A stretch of 53,306 nucleotides of DNA. It comes from Heyndrickxia shackletonii. Its GTDB lineage: Bacteria; Bacillota; Bacilli; Bacillales; Bacillaceae_C. Below the pieces are notes generated by a model, which was given only the letters and a program-made list of their open reading frames with translations, was not told the DNA's origin and did not search any database. The stretch is from the NCBI RefSeq assembly GCF_001420715.1, contig NZ_LJJC01000006.1, positions 672,155-725,460 of the forward strand, written 5' to 3'. Below, piece after piece: positions 26,693-37,432 of the stretch (position 1 is the first letter of the stretch; each line of letters opens with the position of its first letter). Made by a program: the position numbers and the translations under genes.

Positions 26693-26738
26693 GAATTTGT
26701 GTGAAAATTTACCGGATTATAAATCGGTAAGCTGTAAG

Positions 26739-27980
<1,242 letters not shown>

Positions 27981-28067
27981 TTACCCCTTTCACTCTAAAA
28001 GTAGATCCATAACTTTATTTTGACAGCGAAAAGGATATAATACAAATATAATTATCTTTATAATATT

Positions 28068-28083
28068 ATAACTAAAAAGTTAT
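28068..28083. promoter_or_regulatory. LysR-type operator ATAAC-N6-GTTAT
   Basis: ATAAC (28068-28072) and GTTAT (28079-28083) form an interrupted dyad just upstream of the lysR start, in the sufS/lysR divergent region. It could mediate autorepression. A further CATAACTTTAT is at about 28006, closer to sufS. Confidence 0.5.
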
Positions 28084-28097
28084 GGATGTGGTTTTGG

Positions 28098-28913
28098 ATG
28101 AATACGAATCATTTATCTGTATTCAAGAAAGTTATAGAAACAGGTAGTATTAGTCAGGTTGCAAAAGAAATCCATGTCAGTCAACCAGCTATCTCGATGA
28201 TGGTCAAAAGATTGGAGCAGGATGTAGGAGTTTCCTTATATACAGTAGTGGGGAGAAATATAACGGCAACAGATGCTGGTTTGACTTTAATGGAATATGC
28301 AGAATCCATTCTATCTTTAGAAGAGCAAGTATATCGGGCAATGGAAGAGTTTCAACAAGGCAGTCGGGGAAGAATTATCGTGGGCACTTCTCCAGTATTA
28401 GGTACCTATTTATTACCAAGGATTATACTAACTTTTAATCAGAAGCATCCCAATGTCACGGTCGATTTAAAAATAGTGGCAGATCAGGAGATTGAAAATT
28501 TAGTACGATCCGGAAGTGTAGATATAGGTATAACATTAACACCTCCAGAGGATCATTTTTCTTTAAGAATAAGGAAAATCTCCAATGACCATTTAATAGG
28601 GGTTCAGCCTCCGTTTCCAATCGATTCAACGACAGTATGGGTTCCTTCTGACATTCCTTTATCCATAAATGGGCAAATAAAGGGGAAAGCCAAAAGCATT
28701 TTTTCAACTGAGGCGGTAAAGCAATATGTAATAGAAGGAATAGGGTATGGTGTAGTATTAAAATCTGCTGTTGAGTTAGAAGTATCTTGCGGGAAATTAA
28801 AGTATTGGAATGGATATGAATCTAGCCCTATTGCAATAAATATTATAACACGCCCGGCGGAACGTCTTTCTAATAGTGTTTGGTATTTTTTAAATCATTT
28901 AACTGATAAGTAA
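28098..28913 (+). CDS. LysR-family regulator divergent from sufS
   Basis: A 271-residue LysR protein. The helix-turn-helix is SISQVAKEIHVSQPAISMMV, and the effector-binding domain follows (RGRIIVGTSPVLGTYLLPRI). An upstream in-frame ATG (28086) exists, but the family alignment favours the 28098 ATG (MNTNHLSVFKKVIETGS). The head-to-head arrangement with a cysteine desulfurase suggests regulation in response to a sulfur metabolite, by analogy with CysL-type regulators. This is inference. Confidence 0.8.
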   Translation: MNTNHLSVFKKVIETGSISQVAKEIHVSQPAISMMVKRLEQDVGVSLYTVVGRNITATDAGLTLMEYAESILSLEEQVYRAMEEFQQGSRGRIIVGTSPVLGTYLLPRIILTFNQKHPNVTVDLKIVADQEIENLVRSGSVDIGITLTPPEDHFSLRIRKISNDHLIGVQPPFPIDSTTVWVPSDIPLSINGQIKGKAKSIFSTEAVKQYVIEGIGYGVVLKSAVELEVSCGKLKYWNGYESSPIAINIITRPAERLSNSVWYFLNHLTDK

Positions 28914-28990
28914 AAAGTAAAAAATTGTGTAAACGATGTATTAATTAAGCGCTTTAAATAATTTTTATGTTGATTCATCGTCTTTTTTAA

Positions 28991-29018
28991 TTGACACCCT
29001 TATCCCCCTCCTTATAAG
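28991..29018 (+). promoter_or_regulatory. Sigma-A-like promoter candidate of the DUF3231 gene
   Basis: TTGACA (28991-28996), a 16-bp spacer and TATAAG (29013-29018), 180 bp before the start codon. Confidence 0.45.
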
Positions 29019-29198
29019 TTAGACAAAGCTGTCTATTATCCGTTTCATTTAAAAAGTGATTTTTCTGATTTAATCGGCGGGATTTCTGTTTCCTTATTTA
29101 TCCTGAAATAAAAAGCTTCCCATAAGGAATAATTTTAGTCGAATATTTCATTCTAAAAATATGAAGGCTAATGCGCTTATTTAAGGGGGATCCTCGAA

Positions 29199-30230
29199 AT
29201 GATTGATGATGGAAAAGTAATGACTGAACATAATATTCGTCTAACCGCTTCCGAAATGGGTTTTCTTTGGACACAATACGAAAATGATACTTTAACAAGA
29301 TGCGTTTTGAAATACTTTAAGAACAAATGTGAGGATAAGGAGATATTACCAATTATTGAATACTCTTTAGATGTAACTGAAAAGAACATTCAGGAACTTA
29401 CGGGCATTTTCACTAATGAAAAAATTCCTATACCTGTTGGATTTACTGATGAAGATGTAAATATTAATGCACCAAAATTATTTACCGATATATTCAAGCT
29501 ATATTTTTTACAAAATTTAGCGATTATTGCAATGGCAGGTGCAGGAGTAGCAATAGGTGTTTCGTCAAGAGAAGATGTAAGTAAATTCTTTCAAAAGACA
29601 CTAGAAGAAGCAAAAACTTTACACGATATGTGTAGGAAAGTTAATTTGTCAAAGGGAACATATATTAGGCCACCTTACATTTCTAACCCTGATAAGGTTC
29701 ATTTCGTATCAAAGCAAAGGTTTTTATTTGACTTTTTCGGTAAAAGAAAACGTCCGTTAACCGCAATTGAAATTACACATTTATTTATCAATATTCAAAC
29801 AAATTCAATGGGAAAAGCCATGATGATGGCTTTTGCGCAAGTCTGTAAAGGTGAAGATGTAAAGGAATTCTTTATAGAGGGAAAAGGAATTGCTAATAAA
29901 CATCTAAAAAAATTTAGTTCTTTCCTTGCGGATGGAGATTTACCTGCCCCTATGTCTTGGGATTCACATGTTTTAGATAGTACGGTTGCACCATTTTCCG
30001 ATAAATTAATGATGTTTCTAACTACTGCTATGATAGCAACCGGAATTGGAAATTATGGAACAGCAGCGGGTACTTGTGAGAGAATGGATTTAAGTGCTAC
30101 CTATACAAGGCTTTCAGCGGAAATTACCTTATATGCGGAAGACGGTGCAAATATTATGATTAGACACGCTTGGTTAGAGGAACCGCCACAAGCAGATGAC
30201 CGTCAAGCGCTTATCAAACAACCAAAGTAA
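29199..30230 (+). CDS. DUF3231-family protein
   Basis: A 343-residue protein with two copies of the DUF3231 helical unit. Each begins with a LTASEMGFLW/LTAIEITHLF-type stretch and is about 165 residues long. Conserved features include FTDEDVNINAPKLFTDIF and APFSDKLMMF. The family is typical of spore-forming Bacillus, often with sporulation-linked or manganese-catalase-like neighbours, but no function is established. The ATG has AAGGGGGA upstream. A paralogue is present at 36333, about 7 kb away; the two differ enough to be old duplicates. Confidence 0.8.
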   Translation: MIDDGKVMTEHNIRLTASEMGFLWTQYENDTLTRCVLKYFKNKCEDKEILPIIEYSLDVTEKNIQELTGIFTNEKIPIPVGFTDEDVNINAPKLFTDIFKLYFLQNLAIIAMAGAGVAIGVSSREDVSKFFQKTLEEAKTLHDMCRKVNLSKGTYIRPPYISNPDKVHFVSKQRFLFDFFGKRKRPLTAIEITHLFINIQTNSMGKAMMMAFAQVCKGEDVKEFFIEGKGIANKHLKKFSSFLADGDLPAPMSWDSHVLDSTVAPFSDKLMMFLTTAMIATGIGNYGTAAGTCERMDLSATYTRLSAEITLYAEDGANIMIRHAWLEEPPQADDRQALIKQPK

Positions 30231-30264
30231 ATTTGAATTTAATATGGTAAAGGATTAGAACAAT

Positions 30265-30720
30265 GTGACAAACAAAAAAGAAGCATTAATGTGGAGTATT
30301 GCACTCCCAGGATTTGGACAGTATTTAAACGGGAAATTTTTCAAAGGAACTGTTCTGTTAATATTAGAATTTGTCGTTAATCTTCAAGCGAATTTTAATG
30401 AAATCATTATTTTAAGTTTTCATGGTAATATCGAAAATGCAATTATACAAGCAAATTATCAATGGTTAATGTTTTATCCATGTTTGTATTTCTATTCAAT
30501 GTGGGATGCTTGGAAAGACGCAGGGGGAGGAAAAGAAAAGTATGATTTTCTTCCGTTTTTATTTTCTGCCTATTTTGTAACGGTTGGTTGTATTTATTCT
30601 TCAAAATTAAGGATATTTGGAATATTATTTGGACCAGTATGGCTTCCAATACTGTGTGTTATACCGGGAGTAGCTGTTGGTTTAATAATTAGGAAAATAA
30701 TTAAATATACAGATCATTAA
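30265..30720 (+). CDS. Small polytopic membrane protein (DUF5683/TM2-like appearance)
   Basis: A 151-residue membrane protein starting with GTG at 30265. The opening ALMWSIALPGFGQYLNGKFF, with its PGxGQ-x-x-G-x-x-x-K-G loop, is typical of a group of small Bacillus membrane proteins with a re-entrant N-terminal turn. About four helices follow. It is 34 bp from the DUF3231 gene and probably co-transcribed, and a terminator follows. Function unknown. Confidence 0.7.
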   Translation: MTNKKEALMWSIALPGFGQYLNGKFFKGTVLLILEFVVNLQANFNEIIILSFHGNIENAIIQANYQWLMFYPCLYFYSMWDAWKDAGGGKEKYDFLPFLFSAYFVTVGCIYSSKLRIFGILFGPVWLPILCVIPGVAVGLIIRKIIKYTDH

Positions 30721-30788
30721 ATAAACCGGAAGCTTGGGGTGATTTGAAGAAGAGAATGGAGCACGAATAAAATCTGATATTCTTTAAA

Positions 30789-30813
30789 AACGCTACTGAA
30801 GTAGCGTTTTTTT
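30789..30813 (+). terminator. Rho-independent terminator
   Basis: AACGCTAC / GTAGCGTT with a TGAA loop, followed by T7. Confidence 0.85.
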
Positions 30814-30940
30814 ATTGAAGACAAAGGTAAAGAAACTTTACTATGAAAATACAACTTATAGTAACCCTACATTATTGTGCATGAATTGTCGGAAGGATAC
30901 ATTTTGTTTTTGTTAATCTTTTGATTAGGGAGGTCATAAA

Positions 30941-31813
30941 ATGGATTTGCTTAAGAACATGAATGATGCATTGCAATATATTGAAGAAAACCTTACGAAT
31001 GATATCGATTTTAAAGTGGTGGCACGATTAGCGTTTTGTTCCGAATATCATTTTAAAAGAATGTTTTCTTTTCTTGCAGGTATTCCGCTGTCAGAATATA
31101 TCCGCAGAAGACGCCTTACTCTTGCAGCATTTGATTTAAATAATAGCAACTTAAGGATTATTGATATTGCTATTAAATACGGATATAGCTCACCAGATTC
31201 TTTTGCCAGAGCATTTCAGACTTTGCATGGGGTGACTCCTACAGAGGCTAGAAATTATGGTCAGGCATTAAAGGCATATCCACGAATGACTTTCCAACTA
31301 TCCATTAAAGGAGGAAATGAAATGAATTACCGAATAGAAGAAAAAGAGGCATTTCACATAGTTGGTATCATGAAAAGGGTGCCAATTGTTTTCCATGGTG
31401 AAAATCCAGAAATCACTGCTATGTGGAAATCATTGAATACAGAGAAGATAAATAAACTCTATGAACTATCTAATGTGGAACCAAAAGGGATTATTCAAGC
31501 ATCCACTAATTTTTCGGAAGGTCGTATGGAGGAAAAAGGAGTTCTTGATCATTATATTGGTGTAGCAACCACTCATGAGTATTCTGAAGATTTTTCTGTA
31601 CTAAAAGTTCCAGCATTTACTTGGGCTGTATTCGAGTCAGATGGACCTTTTCCGAATACACTGCAGGAAACATGGGGACGTATATATTCTGAATGGTTTC
31701 CATCCTCAAGCTATCAACAAACAGAAGGACCAGAAATTTTGTCTATCAAAAGCAAAGATATTACATCGCCAACTGTGAAATGTGAAATTTGGATTCCGGT
31801 TTTGAAAATGTAA
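30941..31813 (+). CDS. AraC-family regulator with GyrI-like effector-binding domain
   Basis: A 290-residue regulator. Residues 5-105 form the two AraC helix-turn-helix motifs ([20 protein letters not shown] and [20 protein letters not shown]). Residues 125-290 are a GyrI/BacR-type small-molecule-binding domain ([20 protein letters not shown] to CEIWIPV). The architecture is that of Rob/BmrR-like sensors of hydrophobic compounds. No obvious target is adjacent. The ATG follows GGGAGGTC. Confidence 0.85.
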   Translation: MDLLKNMNDALQYIEENLTNDIDFKVVARLAFCSEYHFKRMFSFLAGIPLSEYIRRRRLTLAAFDLNNSNLRIIDIAIKYGYSSPDSFARAFQTLHGVTPTEARNYGQALKAYPRMTFQLSIKGGNEMNYRIEEKEAFHIVGIMKRVPIVFHGENPEITAMWKSLNTEKINKLYELSNVEPKGIIQASTNFSEGRMEEKGVLDHYIGVATTHEYSEDFSVLKVPAFTWAVFESDGPFPNTLQETWGRIYSEWFPSSSYQQTEGPEILSIKSKDITSPTVKCEIWIPVLKM

Positions 31814-31830
31814 ATAGAGCATTGGATACA

Positions 31831-31861
31831 GGCGCTGAGATTTTTTCAGCGCTCTTTTTTA
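31831..31861 (+). terminator. Terminator of the AraC-type gene
   Basis: GCGCTGA / TCAGCGC followed by CTTTTTT. The 31862-32098 gap then holds a perfect AGAAGTTAACTTCT palindrome at 31957-31970, a possible operator for the next gene. Confidence 0.85.
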
Positions 31862-32098
31862 TAAATGTGTATGTGTTTGTGTACGTATTCTCTGAACATG
31901 GGCTCATGTTATTAAGTAAAGTAGTTTGATTCAAAAGGATATTAGTTAGTATTTGTAGAAGTTAACTTCTGAAGAAATTACATTTATCATGTATATAAGA
32001 AAGAAGTCCTGAAATTTAGGAGAGTAGATAGGAGAAACAGGTTGATATAAAGTTACGATTTAGTGAATCCAATTTAATAGATTGATTGAGGAGAAAAG

Positions 32099-32725
32099 AT
32101 GAAAAAGAGAAATGTGGGGATTTTGCTTTATGATTTTGTTGATATTTTAGATTTTGCCGGTCCAGCAGAAGTATTATCGTTAACTGCGAAAAACAGAGTT
32201 GAAGAAACGTTTACGCTTTACAAAAAGCAGTTATTAGCTACAAGACCATTTGATGTTTTTACAATTACAGATACAGGGATGCAAATAAAGACCCATTCAG
32301 GTATAAAAGTGGAACCTGATTTTAGCTTTGAAAATTGTCCTGAATTAGATATTTTAATTATTCCAGGTGGCCCCTTAAGGGCAGTACAAGCTGTGGCAAA
32401 AAATTTAAGGATCCAAGATTGGATTAAAAAACATAATAACATTGAATACATATGCTCAGTCTGTACAGGAGCATTTATATTAGGTGAAACTGGTTTGTTA
32501 AATGGAAAGAAGGGAACAACTCACCATCTAGCATTAAAAATAATGCAAAAAAAATACCCTGAAATTAGAGTTGTTTCAGATGTCAAAGTCGTACATGATA
32601 GTAACCTAATTTCTTCTGGTGGAGTTTCTTCCGGAATTAATATGGCGCTATATCTTGTTAGCCAAATAATGGGGAAAACTATTTCTGAAAGAACAGCTAG
32701 AAATATTGAATTTGTACACTATTAA
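32099..32725 (+). CDS. DJ-1/PfpI-family protein (isonitrile-hydratase-like)
   Basis: A 208-residue ThiJ/PfpI-fold protein. The nucleophile elbow is ICSVCTGAFILG with Cys122. The N-terminal DFAGPAEVLS and ILIIPGGP motifs and the VVSSGGVSSG-like SSGGVSSGINMAL are typical of the group of isonitrile hydratase InhA and the N-terminal domains of GATase1-like AraC regulators. Here it is a stand-alone enzyme-like protein without a DNA-binding domain. Substrate unknown. The ATG follows GAGGAGAAAAG. Confidence 0.8.
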   Translation: MKKRNVGILLYDFVDILDFAGPAEVLSLTAKNRVEETFTLYKKQLLATRPFDVFTITDTGMQIKTHSGIKVEPDFSFENCPELDILIIPGGPLRAVQAVAKNLRIQDWIKKHNNIEYICSVCTGAFILGETGLLNGKKGTTHHLALKIMQKKYPEIRVVSDVKVVHDSNLISSGGVSSGINMALYLVSQIMGKTISERTARNIEFVHY

Positions 32726-32871
32726 TAATTCCGGTTGTTGGTGTATCACCTAGTTATTAGGTAGGGGGAGAGCAGGACAGTGTGGGGATTTATTAAGTAA
32801 AATAGATGTTTTGAATTTCGGGGAATTTTTAAATGTATGTAGAACTCATTTTAGAGAAGTGGTGTTTATAA

Positions 32872-33553
32872 ATGGAGAGCAAAATGGAGTTATTTGAAAA
32901 ACAATCAAAGCTATTTAATCCATTACTGCATTTTAAGTCACGCATGGAAGAAATGAAAAGTATATCTGTCTTGGGAGCCAGTATAGCAAAGAAGTGGCTT
33001 AAAATGGTTGAAGAATATTTTATGCACGAAACATATCCTGTAAATCATCCTATCGGGCAAGAAACCTTTTCGTTGTATGTAGAGTACCCTTTAGGAATCT
33101 TTGAGTATACTCTAGACATAGATGGAGCCGCTTCACTTATTAAAAGTAAAAATATGAATCCAGTAAACTTTACACCATCAGACTGTATCTCATCGGTAGA
33201 TCAAGGTAACATTAACGAAGATCCTAAACTTATAAAATACAATCACAAAAATCCTATGTCATGGTAGTTCAGAGCTCCTACTTAACAAATAATAACCATT
33301 TTGTATAAATGGGAACCACCGGATAAACGAAGCATTTAAAAGTGGAGACAAACAAATAGATGTATATGTATTCAATGATTTAGAATTTGTTCCCTTTTTC
33401 TATGATAATCTTAGTAAAGCCATGTATTTCTTTGAAATGGACTACGCCGCTGTAGTAAAGAATAAAGTTAATTTAATTCATCGGAAAAAGACAGTTGTTA
33501 ATGAATTTTATCAAAAATATTTAAAAGTAGAGTTGAGAGGAGCTCCAAAATGA
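32872..33553 (+). pseudogene. ParB/sulfiredoxin-fold-like gene with two single-base deletions
   Basis: The protein starts at 32872 (MESKMELFEKQSKLFNPLLH) and is open to a TAG at 33265. If one base is restored near 33260 it continues as VVQSSYLTNNNHFV, and if another is restored near 33307 it continues as INGNHRINEAFKSGDKQIDV to a stop at 33551-33553. The joined product of about 225 residues has the (D/N)GNHR motif of ParB-like nuclease folds near residue 150, which is visible only after both corrections. The stop overlaps the start of the next gene by ATGA. The spacing and coupling suggest it was recently intact. Confidence 0.6.
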
Positions 33554-34086
33554 ACTTAGGATTAAACGGGGATGAAGTGAAGGTTGTACCATATACAGAA
33601 GAATGGAACGATGAATTTCTGAAAATAAAGAAAGAGATACATGAAAATACTAATATTAGTAAGAATCGTATTGAACATATTGGAAGTACAGCAATTAAGA
33701 ATATGATGGCTAAACCTATATTGGATATATTAGTCGCTGTTGATGATATATTAAACGTAGATAATTCAGTAATAAAAGGTCTTAAAACTATTGGTTTCCT
33801 GCGTTTGAAAGTAGAGAGACCCAATGAAATCGTTTTTGCAAAATTTACGGATAACACTTACCTTGTAAAAACACATTTCATTCACCTTGTAGAATATGAG
33901 AAAGAGTTATGGAAAAACTTTATTTTTTTCAGAGATTATTTAAATGATAATGAACATGCGCGGAACGAATACTTAGACATAAAATTGGATTATTTTAAAA
34001 AACAAACCAGCGGAATTAATGCATATACCAAATATAAAGAGGCATTCGTTAAAAATATTTTTAGCAAAAGGATTAGTAATAAATAA
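33550..34086 (+). CDS. GrpB/UPF0157-family protein
   Basis: A 178-residue protein of the GrpB (UPF0157) family, a nucleotidyltransferase-fold group. It has the characteristic VVPYTEEWNDEF, RIEHIGSTAI and KPILDILVAVDD segments, the last carrying the D-x-D-like pattern. The members' substrate is not known. It starts with an ATG that overlaps the stop of the upstream broken gene, behind TGAGAGGAG, so the two were probably co-translated. Confidence 0.85.
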   Translation: MNLGLNGDEVKVVPYTEEWNDEFLKIKKEIHENTNISKNRIEHIGSTAIKNMMAKPILDILVAVDDILNVDNSVIKGLKTIGFLRLKVERPNEIVFAKFTDNTYLVKTHFIHLVEYEKELWKNFIFFRDYLNDNEHARNEYLDIKLDYFKKQTSGINAYTKYKEAFVKNIFSKRISNK

Positions 34087-34164
34087 CCAATTTTAAGTAT
34101 ACATGAAACGACAGTGAATTTTTAGTTCAAATAGATCGATGCTTACTATTCGAAAACCTTAAGG

Positions 34165-34374
34165 TCAGGTATCCATACTAACCTTATTTTTAAAACTTAA
34201 AAAGTAAAGTGAATATCTGCCCACATAAGAACCAGACACTTTGGACACAATAGCACCAGTTAAAAAAGAAAAAACCTTAGATACATTTTCTAAGGGAATC
34301 CTAACTTTCCTATCCAAAAAAATATTTACCTTGTTTTTAAAATAGAACATGTAAGTTCCATCACATAGATACAT
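34165..34374 (-). pseudogene. Possible gene fragment (69 codons)
   Basis: A minus-strand frame reads MYLCDGTYMFYFKNKVNIFL, then DRKVRIPLENVSKVFSFLTG, then SGSYVGRYSLYFLSFKNK. It looks protein-like, but has no ribosome binding site. It could be the C-terminal debris of a lost gene. The remainder of 34087-34408 has no recognisable feature. Confidence 0.3.
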
Positions 34375-34408
34375 TTTGTAGACGAGGGAATAAATACTAT
34401 TTAACCGA

Positions 34409-35149
34409 TTAAATGTTTTTAATGTGAAAATATTTATTCAAGATGTAAGGTATTTCTTCAATAACGACATCCATCTTTTGTTTTTCCTGTAAACGCGTGA
34501 CGATGAATGAATTTCCTGAAAGTGTATATCTTCCATACTCGGCTGCCAGAGATACGATTTGCTTTTGTGTGAAATGAGATTTCGGTGAAGTCTGATTAAA
34601 ATAGCAGGCATCCTTAAACTCATTCAGCTCCCGGGGGCTTATGTCGAGACGATATAACGTATCCCAATCCTGATTGTTTTTTCTTTGTAAATCGTAAAAA
34701 GTGTCTTCTACCTTTACAACTCGATATATTCCACTAACATCCTCTTTTGTTTCTCCAGTCAATGGCATCGGTCCTCTTACGGAATCGCCAAACCCTACAT
34801 CTACCAGATACGGTTGATCTATTTCGACAATGAGACAAGCATGGCTTCCTTTCAAAGCCCAGGATCCGTCGGGGCGATTGATTGTGCCTGAAATAAGGTA
34901 ACTGTTAAAACCAAGGCTTTGTAACAGCCAGTTGAATAATCCGTTTAATTCATAACAAAAACCGCCGCGATTGTTTAAAACAATTTTATTATAAAAAGCT
35001 TCCAAGTTTAATGTTATTGGAATGCGATGGATTACGTCGAGATTTTCGAAAGGGACATGAAGCATATGTTGAAGTTGATTTAGTGTCTCCAGACTTATTT
35101 CTTTTACATCTTCGACACGAAACCGTTGTAAATATTGATTAATATCCAT
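34409..35149 (-). CDS. nat: Arylamine N-acetyltransferase
   Basis: A 246-residue NAT-family enzyme. The Cys-His-Asp triad is present: C65 in RGGFCYELNG, H103 in GSHACLIV and D117 in LVDVGFGD. The family transfers acetyl groups from acetyl-CoA to arylamines and arylhydrazines. I choose the ATG at 35149, eight bases after AAGGAGG. The TTG at 35152 is too close to it. A three-way-junction-like element lies 37 bp upstream. The stop is near the end of the fragment at 34374. Confidence 0.9.
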   Translation of the reverse strand: MDINQYLQRFRVEDVKEISLETLNQLQHMLHVPFENLDVIHRIPITLNLEAFYNKIVLNNRGGFCYELNGLFNWLLQSLGFNSYLISGTINRPDGSWALKGSHACLIVEIDQPYLVDVGFGDSVRGPMPLTGETKEDVSGIYRVVKVEDTFYDLQRKNNQDWDTLYRLDISPRELNEFKDACYFNQTSPKSHFTQKQIVSLAAEYGRYTLSGNSFIVTRLQEKQKMDVVIEEIPYILNKYFHIKNI

Positions 35150-35185
35150 CAAAAATTCCTCCTTTTAACGAATATATACGGGATA

Positions 35186-35225
35186 CTATCAGGTTTTGCG
35201 TGCAAAACCGTCTAGTAGACGATAG
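35186..35225. promoter_or_regulatory. 40-nt perfect three-way-junction element upstream of nat
   Basis: CTATC (35186-35190) pairs with GATAG (35221-35225). They enclose two perfect hairpins, GGTTTTGC/GCAAAACC (35192-35209) and GTCT/AGAC (35210-35220). Only one base is unpaired at the junction. It lies in the leader of nat on the minus strand. The rest of 35226-35527 holds no gene. Confidence 0.55.
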
Positions 35226-35527
35226 CATAAAGTAGCCACCGATAAGAAGTTACATATTTATTTTAACAAATGCGGAATAATTATTCTTTGATAAAGGCTC
35301 TTTTCTTAAACTTTGTTGCCTTTTCATCAATAACATAATAAAATTCTCCGTTTAGCTTGGAACAGTAGATACCCCGAAACGATATTATTTCAGTTTTACA
35401 CTAAAATCGAAAAGCAAATATTTTTACGAAAACAGCCTTATGAAAATGTTTCATTATTAAAAGTAGGAGAACAGTATAAAATAAGAAGGAAAAAATGATT
35501 CTTAGTTTGAAAGGGGGTTCAGGCAGG

Positions 35528-36028
35528 ATGTTTTTATTCATTGCGATTATTATCATCATTTTGTTGATCCATTTTTTTATCATTCGTCCATTGATGCTGC
35601 GTAACCGGCCGCAAGTTTACGAACCGAGAAGAAATATATATAATGAGCGTCCGGATTATTATGGGCCGGCTAATTCCTGGAACACAGGAGGCATAGGGAT
35701 GGGACGATTCGGCACTTTTGCAGGTGGGTTGGCAGCGGGTGCTTTACTGACCTATTTATTAGAACAGGGCAGAATTGGATTTGATCAGTACCAATCGTTG
35801 CAGAATCTCGAGGATCATGAACTATTGCGAGAATTAGAAGACCAAAATATCTTACAGCAGGATGAAATCAATCAACTGCGGGAGGGAATGGATCGGGAGC
35901 CACAGGATGATTGGAATCAGGATAATGGGGACCGTAATTTTGACAGTGTTGATTACAATCCCAATGACCAACAAGATAACAATGATTTTGGCGGATGGGA
36001 TGACAATTCAGATGATAACTGGGTGTAG
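35528..36028 (+). CDS. Membrane-anchored protein with acidic, Asp/Asn/Gln-rich tail
   Basis: A 166-residue protein: one N-terminal membrane helix (FLFIAIIIIILLIHFFIIRP), a basic, Tyr/Pro-rich linker, a short hydrophobic Gly-rich segment (TFAGGLAAGALLTYLLEQG), a helical QYQSLQNLEDHELLRELEDQ region and a very acidic tail of about 45 residues (DNNDFGGWDDNSDDNWV end). The ATG at 35528 is preferred over an in-frame ATG at 35495, which lies upstream of the GGGGG ribosome binding site. Function unknown; a coat or envelope-structure role is possible but unsupported. Confidence 0.65.
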   Translation: MFLFIAIIIIILLIHFFIIRPLMLRNRPQVYEPRRNIYNERPDYYGPANSWNTGGIGMGRFGTFAGGLAAGALLTYLLEQGRIGFDQYQSLQNLEDHELLRELEDQNILQQDEINQLREGMDREPQDDWNQDNGDRNFDSVDYNPNDQQDNNDFGGWDDNSDDNWV

Positions 36029-36042
36029 ATATATAAAGGTAA

Positions 36043-36083
36043 AAGAGCTGAAGATCAACGAAATCGACAGCTCTTATTTATTT
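36043..36083 (+). terminator. Terminator
   Basis: AAGAGCTG (36043-36050) pairs with CAGCTCTT (36068-36075), followed by ATTTATTTG. The remaining stretch to 36332 shows no gene. Confidence 0.6.
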
Positions 36084-36332
36084 GTTTGACTAAACTGGAA
36101 ACTAAGCTTTTTTACTTAAGTAATCAGTTATTTGGTTAATGTGATGGTGATCGTGTTGGGGGAATTCATTGATGATGTATAGAAAATACATCTCAGCTTC
36201 TTACTTCATAAAGCTAGTAATAGAGGCTTTTTCATGAACACATATAAGAAATAAAGTCGGGAAAAATACCTTTTAATACAGTGGAAAATGTTGAGGATGA
36301 TTTTTTAGTATCAATTTTGGAGGTATGTAAAA

Positions 36333-37334
36333 TTGGGCGAGGATACCATTCGATTGACATCAACGGAAATTACAAATTTGTTTATCCAATATATTCAGGA
36401 AACAATGTCCATTTGTATTTGTAAGCATGTTTTATTAACGGTGAAGGATCCTGAAATACACGCCTTGTTTGAATTTACTTTAAGCTTGTCAGAAAAACAC
36501 AAGGAAAGAATAAAAGAATTTTTTGCATTAGAAAAATTCCCTTTGCCAAATGGACTTACGGATAAAGATGTAAATCTGGAGGCTCCACCCCTATTTTCGG
36601 ATGTTTTTTGGTTACATTACTTACATACGATGACGAATCATGGTTTGACTGGATATAGTCTTTGCTTTGGAACTTCTTCAAGGAGAGACATTCGAGATTA
36701 TTATTTTCAATGTAATATGGATGCTATGGAAGTATATAACCAATCCGTGGATATTCTTTTATCTAAAGGGTTATATGAACATCCTCCTAATTTCTCTACC
36801 CCGCAAAAAGTTGAATATATTACAAACATAGGTTACGCATTAGATGTAATTGGAAAGAAAAGGCCATTGAATTCAGCAGAAGCTGGGAATATTTTTTTAA
36901 ATTTGACAAAGACTCGTTTAGCAAAGGGGATATGTCTCGGATTCAGCCAAGTTGCAAAAAACAAGGAAGTTCGTAAACATCTTGAGAAAGGTTTAATCAC
37001 GATTAATAAAAACTATGGAACTTTTTCTACACTGTTAAGAGAAGAGAATCTTCATATTCCGAGTCTTTTGGACACTCATATTACAAATTCAAAGGTTGCA
37101 CCATTTTCAGATAAATTAATCATGATTAATGCTGGATTTCTTTTAGGAGCTTCCACGTCGTATTACGGAACAGCTTTAGTTTCAAGCTTGCGAATGGATG
37201 TAGTTGGGTATTGTGAGGAAGCCATTTTAGGAGTATTCAAGCTTTTGCCTAATTACGGGAAAATTGTTATTAAAAATGGCTGGTTTGAAAAACTACCTGT
37301 AGCGGATGATCGTAGAGAACTGCCTACTGATTGA
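36333..37334 (+). CDS. DUF3231-family protein, second copy
   Basis: A 333-residue paralogue of the protein at 29199, with the same duplicated helical units (LTSTEITNLFIQYIQETMS, LTDKDVNLEAPPLFSDVF, APFSDKLIMINAGF and the ADDRRELPTD end matching ADDRQALIKQ). It starts with TTG at 36333, behind GGAGGTATGT. No partner gene is conserved around the two copies, so they probably arose from an old duplication followed by rearrangement. Function unknown. Confidence 0.8.
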   Translation: MGEDTIRLTSTEITNLFIQYIQETMSICICKHVLLTVKDPEIHALFEFTLSLSEKHKERIKEFFALEKFPLPNGLTDKDVNLEAPPLFSDVFWLHYLHTMTNHGLTGYSLCFGTSSRRDIRDYYFQCNMDAMEVYNQSVDILLSKGLYEHPPNFSTPQKVEYITNIGYALDVIGKKRPLNSAEAGNIFLNLTKTRLAKGICLGFSQVAKNKEVRKHLEKGLITINKNYGTFSTLLREENLHIPSLLDTHITNSKVAPFSDKLIMINAGFLLGASTSYYGTALVSSLRMDVVGYCEEAILGVFKLLPNYGKIVIKNGWFEKLPVADDRRELPTD

Positions 37335-37432
37335 AAAGAAAATATTTAAATGGAAAATAAACGATAAAGTTTAACAAATACATATTATAAATCGTACTAG
37401 TTTGAAGAAACAGGAATCTTTTGCAAATTCTT

